Shown in pieces: positions 30,868 to 38,833 of a DNA stretch of 47,761 bases (the first letter of the stretch is position 1; every line of letters starts with the position of its first letter). This DNA is from Actinomycetota bacterium (lineage in GTDB: Bacteria > Actinomycetota > Actinomycetes > Actinomycetales > Microbacteriaceae), in contig SXMH01000007.1 of NCBI GenBank assembly GCA_005777405.1, forward strand, positions 1 to 47,761, given 5' to 3'. Made by a program: the position numbers and the translations under genes. The notes below the pieces were generated by a model that was given only the letters and a program-made list of their open reading frames with translations, made no database searches and was not told the DNA's origin.

Positions 30868-30878
30868 GTATGATGTAA
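30868..30878. promoter_or_regulatory. GntR box 3, promoter of the dehydratase-GntR operon
   Basis: GTATGATGTAA lies in the rightward orientation with TATGAT at 30869-30874 as probable -10, about 95 bases before the dehydratase start. It shares the 11-base core with boxes 1 and 2. Its position upstream of the operon that includes the GntR gene implies autoregulation. Confidence 0.7.
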
Positions 30879-30972
30879 CCTGCTCCGCACGGTGGCGGTC
30901 ACGGGCTCGCGCTCGCATCCGCTGCCCGCGACGCACGCACCAGTCCACCAGCGCGAAGGCGGCACACAGCCC

Positions 30973-32172
30973 ATGATCATCGACTCCGTCGACTTCTACT
31001 ACGCGTCGATGCCCGAGGTCACCCTCGAGGCCGACGGCAGTCAAGATGCGCTGCTCGTGCGCGTCGTCGCTGATGGCGTCGAAGGGTGGGGCGAATGCGA
31101 GGCGTCGCCGCTCACCTCGATCGCCGCCTTCGTCGCCCCGCGGTCGCACGGCGTGTGCCAACCGGTCGCCGCCTCGGTGCTCGGCGAGACCGTCGACGGC
31201 CCCGACGACATTCTGCGCATCGGCCGCAACGTCGCGCGCAACAGCATGGACCTGCTGCAAGCCGCCCACACCTGGTCGGGCATCGAGATCGCGCTGTGGG
31301 ACCTGCTCGGCAAGCTGCGTGACGAGCCCGTGTGGCGCATGCTCGGCTACACCGAGAATCACGCGAAACTGCCCTACGCCTCCATGCTCATGGGCGACAC
31401 CCCGCAAGAGACCCTCGACCGCGCTCGCCTCGCCCGCTCCAACGGCTTCCTCGCCGTGAAGTTCGGCTGGGGCGCCTACGGCACGGCCGACCCGCGCGAC
31501 GACGCTGACCACGTCGCCGCCGCGCGCGAGGGTCTGGGTGACGACGCGCAGCTGCTCATCGACGCCGGCCAGATCTGGGGCGATGACCTCGAGCTCGCTG
31601 TCGCGCGACTCGAAGCGCTCGAAGACGCCCGCGCCACATGGTTGGAAGAGCCCTTCGTGCCGCACGCCTTCGTCGCACACGCCGCGCTCGCGTCGCGCGC
31701 GCGCACCGTCGGCATTGCCGGTGGTGAAGGTGCCCACAGCGTGCACATGGCGACCAACCTCATCGACTACGGCGGCGTGCGCTTCATCCAAATCGACACG
31801 GCACGCATCGGCGGCATCGGCCCGGCGAAGGCAGTGGCCGACCACGCCGTGCGCCACGGTGTGACGTACGTCAACCACACCTTCACCTCGCACCTCGCAC
31901 TCTCGGCATCGCTGCAGCCCTTCGCCGGCCTCGCCGAGCACCGCATCTGCGAATACCCGGTCGAACCGAAGGCCGTTGCCCTCGCGATCTCGTCGAACCA
32001 CCTGCTGCCCGATGAGAACGGCGAAGTGCGCGCCCCCGACGCACCCGGCCTGGGCATCCAGGTCGACCTCGAAGGTCTCGCCCCTTACTTGCGCACCGTC
32101 GAGATTCAGATCGATGGTGAGAGCGTCTACGCGAGCCCCGGCGTGCCCCTTAAGGTGAGTGAAAGCGTCTAG
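30973..32172 (+). CDS. Enolase-superfamily (mandelate racemase/muconate lactonizing-type) sugar-acid dehydratase
   Basis: The 399-residue protein has the N-terminal capping domain (MIIDSVDFYYA...) and a TIM barrel. Probable Mg2+ ligands are Asp197 (LLIDAGQIW), Glu225 or Glu226 (WLEEPF) and Glu252 (GGEGAH). A His-Asp dyad is suggested by Asp275 (QIDTARIGG) and His302 (VNHTFTSH). In the second-strand position usually KxK there is AVKFGWG with only Lys163. Known relatives dehydrate aldonates or aldarates to 2-keto-3-deoxy acids; substrate is not determined, though galactonate or fuconate would suit the locus. GAAGG lies 12 bases before the ATG. It is first gene of the operon with the GntR repressor. 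Confidence 0.9.
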   Translation: MIIDSVDFYYASMPEVTLEADGSQDALLVRVVADGVEGWGECEASPLTSIAAFVAPRSHGVCQPVAASVLGETVDGPDDILRIGRNVARNSMDLLQAAHTWSGIEIALWDLLGKLRDEPVWRMLGYTENHAKLPYASMLMGDTPQETLDRARLARSNGFLAVKFGWGAYGTADPRDDADHVAAAREGLGDDAQLLIDAGQIWGDDLELAVARLEALEDARATWLEEPFVPHAFVAHAALASRARTVGIAGGEGAHSVHMATNLIDYGGVRFIQIDTARIGGIGPAKAVADHAVRHGVTYVNHTFTSHLALSASLQPFAGLAEHRICEYPVEPKAVALAISSNHLLPDENGEVRAPDAPGLGIQVDLEGLAPYLRTVEIQIDGESVYASPGVPLKVSESV

Positions 32173-32190
32173 CCCGGGAGGAGGCCGCAC

Positions 32191-32958
32191 ATGGCGGACA
32201 TCGCCGTCGATGCCGACCGTTCCTCCGGCTATGCCATGCGCGGCCTGCAGGCCCGTGTCATCGATGGCATCGGTCGCCAGATCGTCGGAGGCGCCTACGC
32301 CCCGGGCGACCTGCTGCCGAAAGAAGCCGAGCTCACCGAGCAGTTCGACGTCTCGCGCACCTCGGTGCGCGAGGGCATGCGCGTGCTCGCCGCAAAAGGC
32401 CTCGTCGACATTCGGCAGAAGATCGGCACGCGCGTGCGCCCGACCGAGCACTGGAACGTCTTCGACAGCGACATCTTGCGCTGGCACAGCGAGGTCGGCC
32501 GCGGGTACGAGATCATGCGCAACCTCGTCGAGGTGCGGCAGATCATGGAACCCGCCGCCGCTCGCCTCGCCGCGGGTCGCGCGAGCATGGACGACTTGCG
32601 CAAGCTCGACGACGCACTGCACCGCATGTCGACGAGCCCGAATGACCGCGAGGCCTACGCCCACGCCGACGTCGACTTTCACCTCGCCGTCTACGCCGCC
32701 TCGCACAACGTGCTGCTGCGCCAGTTCGGCAGCGTGGTCGCCGACTTCATGTACACCTCGTTCAATGTGCAGCAAGCCGTCGTCGGCGACGACGACGTGC
32801 TCGCGCAAGATGCCGACTCGCACGCGGCAGTCTTCGAGGCCATCAACAGCGGCAACGGAGAGCGCGCCGCCGAGACCATGCTGCGTGTCGTGCTCGACGG
32901 CAAGAACTCGCTCATCAAGGCGCTCGGCGAGCAGCGCGATGCCGCGAGCGCGCGCTAA
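32191..32958 (+). CDS. FadR/FCD-type GntR transcriptional regulator, probable master repressor of the glycan locus
   Basis: The 255-residue protein has an N-terminal winged helix (ARVIDGIGRQIVGGAYAPGDLLPKEAELTEQFDVSRTSVREGMRVLAAKGLVDIRQKIGTRVRP is the region 21-85) and an all-helical FCD domain at about 100-245, with likely metal ligands in DVDFHLAVY (Asp and His near 155) and DSHAAVF (His near 211). FCD regulators usually sense sugar acids or other carboxylates and repress catabolic operons. The gene follows the dehydratase by 18 bases with GGGAGGAGG upstream of the ATG. The boxes with core GTATGATGTAA at 25122, 30790 and 30868 are its probable sites. Confidence 0.92.
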   Translation: MADIAVDADRSSGYAMRGLQARVIDGIGRQIVGGAYAPGDLLPKEAELTEQFDVSRTSVREGMRVLAAKGLVDIRQKIGTRVRPTEHWNVFDSDILRWHSEVGRGYEIMRNLVEVRQIMEPAAARLAAGRASMDDLRKLDDALHRMSTSPNDREAYAHADVDFHLAVYAASHNVLLRQFGSVVADFMYTSFNVQQAVVGDDDVLAQDADSHAAVFEAINSGNGERAAETMLRVVLDGKNSLIKALGEQRDAASAR

Positions 32959-32988
32959 CACTCTGCTCGCCCGCGCGGGAGGTCACTC

Positions 32989-33939
32989 GTGAGCGCTCAA
33001 GCGCCCGTCACTCTGCGACACGGCGCACTCGAGGCGACCGTGCTGGCCGACGAGGGCGGCGTGCTCGTGGATGCCCTGCTCGACGGCCGCCCCCTGCTCA
33101 CTCGCACGCCCTGGGCCTCGAGCGTCGTGCCGTCGGCGCGACCCGCGGCGACCGAGGCCGAGTGGGTCTCGCGCTGGCGCGGCGGCTGGCAGCTGTGCTT
33201 TCCGACGGCGGGGCAGCCCGACCCGGCATCCGCTGAGCCGCAAGGCTTCCACGGCACGGCCTCGCAAGCCCCCTGGTTGCTCGTGTCGCACGACGCGAGT
33301 TCGGCCGCCCTCGGCTGGGCAGACCGCGACGGTCTCAGCGCTGAGCGGGTGTGGCGACTCGGCTATGGCCCGAACGGTGACGCCCGCATCGAGGTCGCCA
33401 CGCGCGTGCGCAATGAAGGTGTCGCGACGCGCACGATCGTCGCCGCCGAGCACCTCATTCTCGGTGGAGACGTGCTCGCCGGCCCGCTCGAGATCACCGT
33501 GCCGGGCGGAGCCCAACTGCGGCCGCTCGACTATGACGGACTGCCGGCCGGCGCACTCACGCCGTGGCCGGGCGACCCTGCCGAGCGCTGGCCGACCGTC
33601 ACGCGGGCGACGCCCGCGCGCGTGACGGGGCTCGCGAACGTGGGCGGCGCTCGCGTGGGTGGCCAGCGGCTCGAGCTGCGCGGCGCTCACGTCGAGGCAT
33701 CCGTGCAGTGGCAGGGTGCGCTGCCCCACGCGCTGCTCTGGGAAGAGCTGGGCGTCTCGACCGAGTCGCCGTGGAACGGCGAGGTCGTCGCCCTCGGCAT
33801 CGAACCGACCACGACCCCGCACGGCGCGGGCACGGCGCACGACGAGGGCCTCGTGCACCTCGCGCCGGGTGCCACGCTCGAGTGGGGCGTCACGCTCAAC
33901 GTGCGGTGGGCATCCACCGCGGAAGGAGGCGGAGCATGA
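32989..33939 (+). CDS. Aldose 1-epimerase-like (galactose mutarotase fold) protein
   Basis: The 316-residue beta-sandwich protein starts at GTG 32989 with GGGAGG upstream. It shows mutarotase-fold features: VLADEGGVLVDALLDGRPLL near the start, WRGGWQLCFPTAGQP and GFHGTASQAPW in the middle (the His in GFHG aligns with a usual active-site His), and a late EELG motif. Members interconvert sugar anomers or bind sugars. Placed between the GntR and SDR genes, it probably supplies the anomer needed by the dehydrogenase. Sequence similarity to well-known GalM looks weak, so the substrate is open. Confidence 0.82.
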   Translation: MSAQAPVTLRHGALEATVLADEGGVLVDALLDGRPLLTRTPWASSVVPSARPAATEAEWVSRWRGGWQLCFPTAGQPDPASAEPQGFHGTASQAPWLLVSHDASSAALGWADRDGLSAERVWRLGYGPNGDARIEVATRVRNEGVATRTIVAAEHLILGGDVLAGPLEITVPGGAQLRPLDYDGLPAGALTPWPGDPAERWPTVTRATPARVTGLANVGGARVGGQRLELRGAHVEASVQWQGALPHALLWEELGVSTESPWNGEVVALGIEPTTTPHGAGTAHDEGLVHLAPGATLEWGVTLNVRWASTAEGGGA

Positions 33940-34658
33940 CCGCTCTGCGCACGATCGTCACCGGAGCCGCCAACGGCATCGGCGCCGCCATCGCCGACCG
34001 GCTGCGCGAGCGCGGCGACACCGTCGTCGGTCTCGACCGCGAAGCCGGAGAGAACATCATCGAGGTCGACCTCAGCGACGAGGCCGCTCGCGCTGCCGCC
34101 GTTGACGACGCCCTCGCCCGACTCGGCGGCGTCGACGTGCTCGTCACCGTGGCCGGCATCTTTCGCCAGGGCTCGATTCACGACAGCGGCTTCGACGACT
34201 GGCGCGCCGTCTGGGCGGTGAACCTGGATGCTCCGCTCGACCTCATGCGCCAACTCACCCCGCACATGGTCGAACAGCGATTCGGTCGCATCGTCACCAT
34301 CACGAGCGTGCACGCGCGCCAGGCTCAGCCCGGCTGCCTCGCCTACGACGTCTCGAAGGCCGGACTCGAGGCGGCGACCCGCTCGGCCGCACTCGACTTG
34401 GCGCCCTATGGCGTGCTCGCCAACGCCGTCGCGCCCGGCTTCGTACGCACGCGCATGAGCCTGCTGCCCGATGGCACCGACGAGACCGACACCGAGGCTT
34501 TTCGCACCGGCTATGTCGAGCGGGGCAAGCTGCCGCTCGGTCGCGCGGCCATGCCGGCCGAGATCGCACCCGCCGTCGACTTCCTCTCGTCGCGCGACAA
34601 CACCTACACAACCGGGCAGGTGCTGACCGTCGACGGCGGTCTCACCATGACGTTCTAG
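33936..34658 (+). CDS. Short-chain dehydrogenase/reductase (SDR)
   Basis: The 240-residue protein is a classical SDR: cofactor motif TGAANGIG at about 8-15, a VAGIF segment in place of NNAG at about 71-75, and catalytic Tyr137 and Lys141 in YDVSK, with an upstream Ser in ITSVHA. The C-terminal VDGG is typical. The Asp at the end of the second strand (LDREAG) suggests NAD+ preference. ATG overlaps the previous stop by ATGA. In this operon it probably oxidises a free sugar to a lactone or a deoxy-keto acid further down. Confidence 0.92.
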   Translation: MTALRTIVTGAANGIGAAIADRLRERGDTVVGLDREAGENIIEVDLSDEAARAAAVDDALARLGGVDVLVTVAGIFRQGSIHDSGFDDWRAVWAVNLDAPLDLMRQLTPHMVEQRFGRIVTITSVHARQAQPGCLAYDVSKAGLEAATRSAALDLAPYGVLANAVAPGFVRTRMSLLPDGTDETDTEAFRTGYVERGKLPLGRAAMPAEIAPAVDFLSSRDNTYTTGQVLTVDGGLTMTF

Positions 34659-34667
34659 GAGACCGCG

Positions 34668-35564
34668 ATGACCACTTCGCTGCGTGAGCTCGACCGTCTC
34701 GACGGCCTCGGATTTCCCGAAGCGCTGCGTTGGCGCGACGGCGCGCTCTACTTCAGCGACATGTTCCGCTCGCGCGTCATGCGCTGGGTGCCCGGCAGTG
34801 CGGCCGAGGTCGTGCTCGACCGCGCGGGCGGCGGACCGGTCACGCCCGGGGGCCTCGGCTGGCTACCCGACGGCGACCTGCTCGTCGTCGACTGCGACGA
34901 GCGCCGGGTGCTGCGACTCCACAGCTCGGGAGAGGTCACCGTGCACGCCGACCTCTCGACACTCATGAGCCACTCCGCCAACGACATGCACGTCGACCCT
35001 GACGGCACGGCCTGGGTGGGGGGCTACGGCTTCAACCCCGAGACCGACGAGCCTGTTGCCTCGCCGCTCGTGCGCGTGCATCCCGACGGCTCGGTCGCGA
35101 CCACCCCGGCGGGGTTCGTCTTTCCCAACGGCTGTGAGCGCACGGCTGCCGGCGACCTTCTCGTGGCCGAGACCTTCGCCGACACCGTGCAGCGGTTGAG
35201 CCCCTCCGGTGAGCGCTCGGTTCGCGCGCACTTCGCCGAGGGCAGCGGGCCCGACGGCCTCTCGATCGCGCCCGACGGCGCGGTCTACGTGGCGCTCGCC
35301 TTCGCGGGCGCTCTCGCGCGACTGGCCGACGACACCGAAGGCGTGGATGCTGCGCCGACGATCATCCACCGCCCAGCGCCGATCGCCGAGGGCCCAGGAG
35401 CCGGCGCGCTCGGGGTCTACGACTGTGCCGTTTACCCCGACAGCACTGTGCACCCCGACGCCGCCCCGAACGGCGGCACCCGCATCGCCGTCGCCATGGC
35501 GAGCCTCGACGAAGACCTCGCGATGCGCGTCGACACGGGTGCCGTCGTGCTGCTGGAGCTCTAG
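34668..35564 (+). CDS. SMP-30/gluconolactonase-family lactonase
   Basis: The 298-residue six-bladed beta-propeller has the family features FPEALRWRDGALYFSDM (a metal-binding Glu near residue 18), PGGLGWLPDGDLLVVD, NDMHVDPDGTAWVGG (metal Asn near 105) and GPDGLSIAPDGAVYVA (Asp near 200). These enzymes open sugar lactones using a divalent cation. The ATG has GGAG 8 bases upstream, 9 bases after the SDR stop. A dehydrogenase, lactonase and dehydratase in one operon outline an oxidative sugar route. Its stop overlaps that of the convergent permease gene. Confidence 0.92.
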   Translation: MTTSLRELDRLDGLGFPEALRWRDGALYFSDMFRSRVMRWVPGSAAEVVLDRAGGGPVTPGGLGWLPDGDLLVVDCDERRVLRLHSSGEVTVHADLSTLMSHSANDMHVDPDGTAWVGGYGFNPETDEPVASPLVRVHPDGSVATTPAGFVFPNGCERTAAGDLLVAETFADTVQRLSPSGERSVRAHFAEGSGPDGLSIAPDGAVYVALAFAGALARLADDTEGVDAAPTIIHRPAPIAEGPGAGALGVYDCAVYPDSTVHPDAAPNGGTRIAVAMASLDEDLAMRVDTGAVVLLEL

Positions 35565-36475
35565 CCCTTCTCGGCTCCGGCGGTGGTGTTCATGATGCGC
35601 CGCTGGAAGATGAAGAACAGAATCGCCACGGGAATCGTCATGAGCACCGCCGCTGCGAGCTGCAGCGGGAACTGATTGCCCGAGCCCAACTGTCCTGACA
35701 CGAGCGAGGCGACGCCGGTCGTGAGCGTGTTGAGTTCGGGGCTCTGCCGCGACACGATGAAGTGCCCCAGCTCGTTCCACGAGCCCTGGAAGCTCAAGAT
35801 GAAGAGCGTCACGAGCGCCGGACGCGCCATGGGCAGCACGATCGTCCAGAACGTGCGGAAGGTGCCGGCCCCGTCGATGCGTGCGGCCTCTTCAACGCTC
35901 ACCGGGATCGAGTCGAAGAACTGCTTCATGATGAAGACGCCCGCGGCGGTCGACAGCAGCGGGATGATCATGCCCCCGTAGGTGTCGTACAGCCCGAGCT
36001 GCTGCAGGATCAGGAAGCGCGGAATGAGCAGCACGACGCCCGGCACCGAGAGGATGCCGATGAAGGCCGCGAACACGAACGCCCTGCCCTTGAACTTCAG
36101 ACGCGAGAGCGCGTAGCCCGCGAGCGAGTCAAAGAACACCCGGCCGAGGGTCACGATCGTGGCGATCATCACCGTGTTGCCGGCCCAGAGCGGAAAAGGC
36201 ACGTCGCCGAAGAGCCGCTCGTAGGCCGCGAAGGTGATGGTGTCGGGAATCAGGCTCAAGGCATCTTGCGTCGCCTCGGCGTCGGTCTTGAACGAGGCCG
36301 CGATCGAGATGATGAAGGGGTAGATGTAGATGAGCGCGAGGCCGATGAGAATGAGGTAGCTCAGCAGCATGCCCGTGCGCACGCGGGCCCCGAGGCGCTT
36401 GCGCCGACGGAACGATCGCTGAGGGGCGTCGTCGCCCGGGATGCCCGACTCGGCTGACACGTCGACGGCGGTCAT
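35561..36475 (-). CDS. Carbohydrate ABC transporter permease (MalG-type), second importer
   Basis: The 304-residue protein has six membrane segments and the EAA loop VEEAARIDGAGTFRTFWTIVLPMARP. It has a longer basic N-terminus than the first importer's MalG (RRRKRLGARVRT). ATG overlaps the MalF-type gene stop (ATGA). It is the last gene of the LacI-binding protein-permease-permease operon. Confidence 0.93.
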   Translation of the reverse strand: MTAVDVSAESGIPGDDAPQRSFRRRKRLGARVRTGMLLSYLILIGLALIYIYPFIISIAASFKTDAEATQDALSLIPDTITFAAYERLFGDVPFPLWAGNTVMIATIVTLGRVFFDSLAGYALSRLKFKGRAFVFAAFIGILSVPGVVLLIPRFLILQQLGLYDTYGGMIIPLLSTAAGVFIMKQFFDSIPVSVEEAARIDGAGTFRTFWTIVLPMARPALVTLFILSFQGSWNELGHFIVSRQSPELNTLTTGVASLVSGQLGSGNQFPLQLAAAVLMTIPVAILFFIFQRRIMNTTAGAEKG

Positions 36476-37569
36476 CGCAGTCCTCCCTGAACCTTGGGCG
36501 TCACCTTCGACTGCTTGAACTTCTTCGGCCCGCGTTCGGCGAGCGCCCACCGTTGCAGCAGCGTGAGGATGATGATGAACACGAAGAGGATGAAGGCGAT
36601 CGCGGCACCCTGCCCCCATTGCAGGTCGACGAACGACGAGCGGTAGGCGAGGAAGGCCGGAGTCGAGATCGTGCCGCCGGCCGAGGTGCCGCCGAGCACG
36701 TAGATCTGGTCGAAGACCTGCCACGAGCCGATGAGGCCGAGCGTCAGCACCGTGAAGAGCGTGGGCCGCAGCATCGGCAGAGTGATCGAGAAGAACTTGC
36801 GCACGGGGCCTGCGCCATCCATGAGCGAAGCCTCGTCGATTTCGCTGCCGATGCTTTGCAGTGCAGCGAGGAACAGCAGCATGAACGTGCCCGAGGTCGT
36901 GAAGATCGCCAGGATGATGAGCGAGCTCATGGCCACCGAGGGGCCGGCGAGCCACTGCCAGCCAGAGATGCCGAGGAAGCCCGGCTCAGCGAGCAGCCCC
37001 GACGTGGGCGCGCCCACACCGAAGGCGCTGAGAATGCCGTGGAACACGCCTGTCGAATCGTTGAACCAGTCGGGCCCGTCGATGCCGAAGGCGCCGATGA
37101 CGGCGTTGACCGCACCGGAGGCCGTGAAGAGAAACTGGAAAACGATGACGATCGCGACCGTGCTCGTCACCGAGGGAAAGTAGAACGCGGTGCGAAAGAA
37201 GCCCTTGCCGCGCAGCGCTGCGCGGTTGACTTGCACGGCGAGCAGCAGCGCGATGATCGTCTGCAGCGGCACCACGAAGAGCACGTAGTAGAAGTTGTTG
37301 CGCACGGCCGTGCCGAAGTTGCGCTGATCGAGGCCGTCTTCGACGGTGATGGCGGCGTAGTTCTCGAGCCCGACGAAGTTGACGCGCGGGTTGAGGGGCG
37401 ACTGAAAGCCGTTCCAGTCGCTCACGCTCACCCAGAGGGCGAGCATGATCGGAATCACCAGGAAGACGGTGGTGATGATGACGGCGGGGGCGACGAAGAG
37501 CCACCCCGAGCGGGCCTCGCCGCGGCGGATTCCTCCGCCGCGACGAGGCCGTACTGCGGTGCGAGGCAC
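36472..37569 (-). CDS. Carbohydrate ABC transporter permease (MalF-type), second importer
   Basis: The 365-residue protein has a segment at about 21-43 (WLFVAPAVIITTVFLVIPIM) and an EAA loop IDEASLMDGAGPVRKFFSITLPML. GTG 37569 lies 4 bases after the binding protein stop and gives a normal length; a longer frame to 37734 would overlap the binding protein gene and is Arg/Pro-rich noise. The loop between segments 3 and 4 is longer than usual (about residues 150-205). Confidence 0.9.
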   Translation of the reverse strand: MPRTAVRPRRGGGIRRGEARSGWLFVAPAVIITTVFLVIPIMLALWVSVSDWNGFQSPLNPRVNFVGLENYAAITVEDGLDQRNFGTAVRNNFYYVLFVVPLQTIIALLLAVQVNRAALRGKGFFRTAFYFPSVTSTVAIVIVFQFLFTASGAVNAVIGAFGIDGPDWFNDSTGVFHGILSAFGVGAPTSGLLAEPGFLGISGWQWLAGPSVAMSSLIILAIFTTSGTFMLLFLAALQSIGSEIDEASLMDGAGPVRKFFSITLPMLRPTLFTVLTLGLIGSWQVFDQIYVLGGTSAGGTISTPAFLAYRSSFVDLQWGQGAAIAFILFVFIIILTLLQRWALAERGPKKFKQSKVTPKVQGGLR

Positions 37570-37573
37570 TGGT

Positions 37574-38800
37574 TTAGCCGTTCGCCTCGTCGTAAGCGGC
37601 CTGCAGGTTGGCCTGCAGCGTGGCGAGCAGCGACGACGGGTCAGCGCTGCCGATCTGCTCGAGCTGCGTGTTGAAGTCGGCGATCGCGGCCGCGGCGCCC
37701 TGGAAGGCGACGGGGCTCGTAGCCGAGGCGACACCCGCGACGAACGCGGCGTTGTCGGGGAACTGCTCGGCGTAGGCCGCCGAACCCGACTCGGTCGAGG
37801 GGATCACACCGAAGGCCTCGGCGAACGCGAGCTGCTGCTCGTCGCTCGTGAGGAACTCGATGAGGTCGATCGTTGCGTCACGCGTCTCTGAACCCACGGG
37901 CATGCCCCAGCAGTTGCTGAAGGCGAACGTGGATGCTCCCGCCGGGCCTGCCGGAAGCTCGACCGAGATGAACTCGCGGTCGGGGAAGTCGTTCGCCATG
38001 GCGCCGTTGATCCACGGACCCTCGATGACCATGGCGGCCTTGCCGAGACCGAAGGCCTCGCCGCCCCAGCCAGCTTCGAGCTCTTGCGGGAACTTCAGCG
38101 AGCCGTCAGCGATGAGCTGCTGCAGGTACGCGAGCCCTTCAGCGTTCTCCGCGCTGTCGGCGGCGATCGTCTCGCCATCGACGAGCGTGCCACCAGCCTG
38201 GTTCATGAAGACACCCACGCGGGCGTACTCGCGACCCATCGAGAGGCCCACCTGGTCGTCAGTCGTCAGCGCTGCGGCAACAGTCGCGAGCTGGTCCCAG
38301 TCGGTCGGAATGTCGGCGTCGGTGAGACCGGCGTCAGCCCAGGCCTGCGTGTTGATCTGGAGGCCGAGCGTCGAGAAGTCTTTCGGCGCGCAGTAGAACT
38401 GGCCGTCGTAGCTGAACTGCTCGCGCAACGCAGGCAAGAAGTCGCCCGCGTTGGCGAGGTCGTCAGCGTAGGGCTCGATGAATCCCTGGGCGGCGTAAGT
38501 CTGGAACTGGTCCCACGGCATGTAGAACAGGTCGGGCGGGTTGTTGCCCGAGAAGCCCTGGCCGAGCTGCTGCACGAGGTCGTTCGCGGCGATGACCTCG
38601 ACGCTGTTGCCGGTCTCGGCGGCCCACGCGTCAGCGGCAGCCTGCACGGCGTTCGTTTCGGCGTCGCCCGACGAGCCGATGAGCATGGTGAGCTCTTGAC
38701 CGGTGGCCTCGCCGCCGCTCTCGTCTGCCGGCGCGCACGCCGCTAGAGTGACGACGAGTCCTGCGGCGAGAGCCGCGGCACTCCATTGTGATGTCCTCAC
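37574..38800 (-). CDS. Extracellular sugar-binding lipoprotein, second importer
   Basis: The 408-residue protein begins with GTG 38800, with AAAGGA 8 bases upstream. It has a lipoprotein signal with lipobox LAAC (Cys22) and a MalE-type binding-protein body: PPDLFYMPWDQF at about 88-99, FSTLGLQINTQAW and VIEGPWINGAM. It lies 33 bases after the LacI gene on the same strand, so the two are probably co-transcribed. The ligand is unknown but probably an alpha-glucan oligosaccharide given the divergent debranching-type gene. Confidence 0.93.
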   Translation of the reverse strand: MRTSQWSAAALAAGLVVTLAACAPADESGGEATGQELTMLIGSSGDAETNAVQAAADAWAAETGNSVEVIAANDLVQQLGQGFSGNNPPDLFYMPWDQFQTYAAQGFIEPYADDLANAGDFLPALREQFSYDGQFYCAPKDFSTLGLQINTQAWADAGLTDADIPTDWDQLATVAAALTTDDQVGLSMGREYARVGVFMNQAGGTLVDGETIAADSAENAEGLAYLQQLIADGSLKFPQELEAGWGGEAFGLGKAAMVIEGPWINGAMANDFPDREFISVELPAGPAGASTFAFSNCWGMPVGSETRDATIDLIEFLTSDEQQLAFAEAFGVIPSTESGSAAYAEQFPDNAAFVAGVASATSPVAFQGAAAAIADFNTQLEQIGSADPSSLLATLQANLQAAYDEANG

Positions 38801-38833
38801 GATGTTTCCTTTCGATGGGTGATTGCCGGGGCC

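Larger units (their letters stand above)
30534..30972. promoter_or_regulatory. Divergent promoter region between the ABC importer and the dehydratase-GntR operon
   Basis: This 439-base gap holds no convincing gene. It contains GntR boxes 2 and 3 (30790 and 30868). Leftward, a perfect -35 TTGACA lies at 30826-30821, just upstream of box 2. Rightward, TATGAT at 30869-30874 inside box 3 can act as -10. The leftward leader to the binding protein start is about 250 bases and GC-rich, with short inverted repeats such as CCGGCCGG. No known riboswitch was recognised. Confidence 0.65.

Noticed and set aside
30823-32961. 712-codon leftward frame across the dehydratase and GntR genes
   Set aside because: It covers two convincing rightward genes and the promoter region, and shows no domain features.
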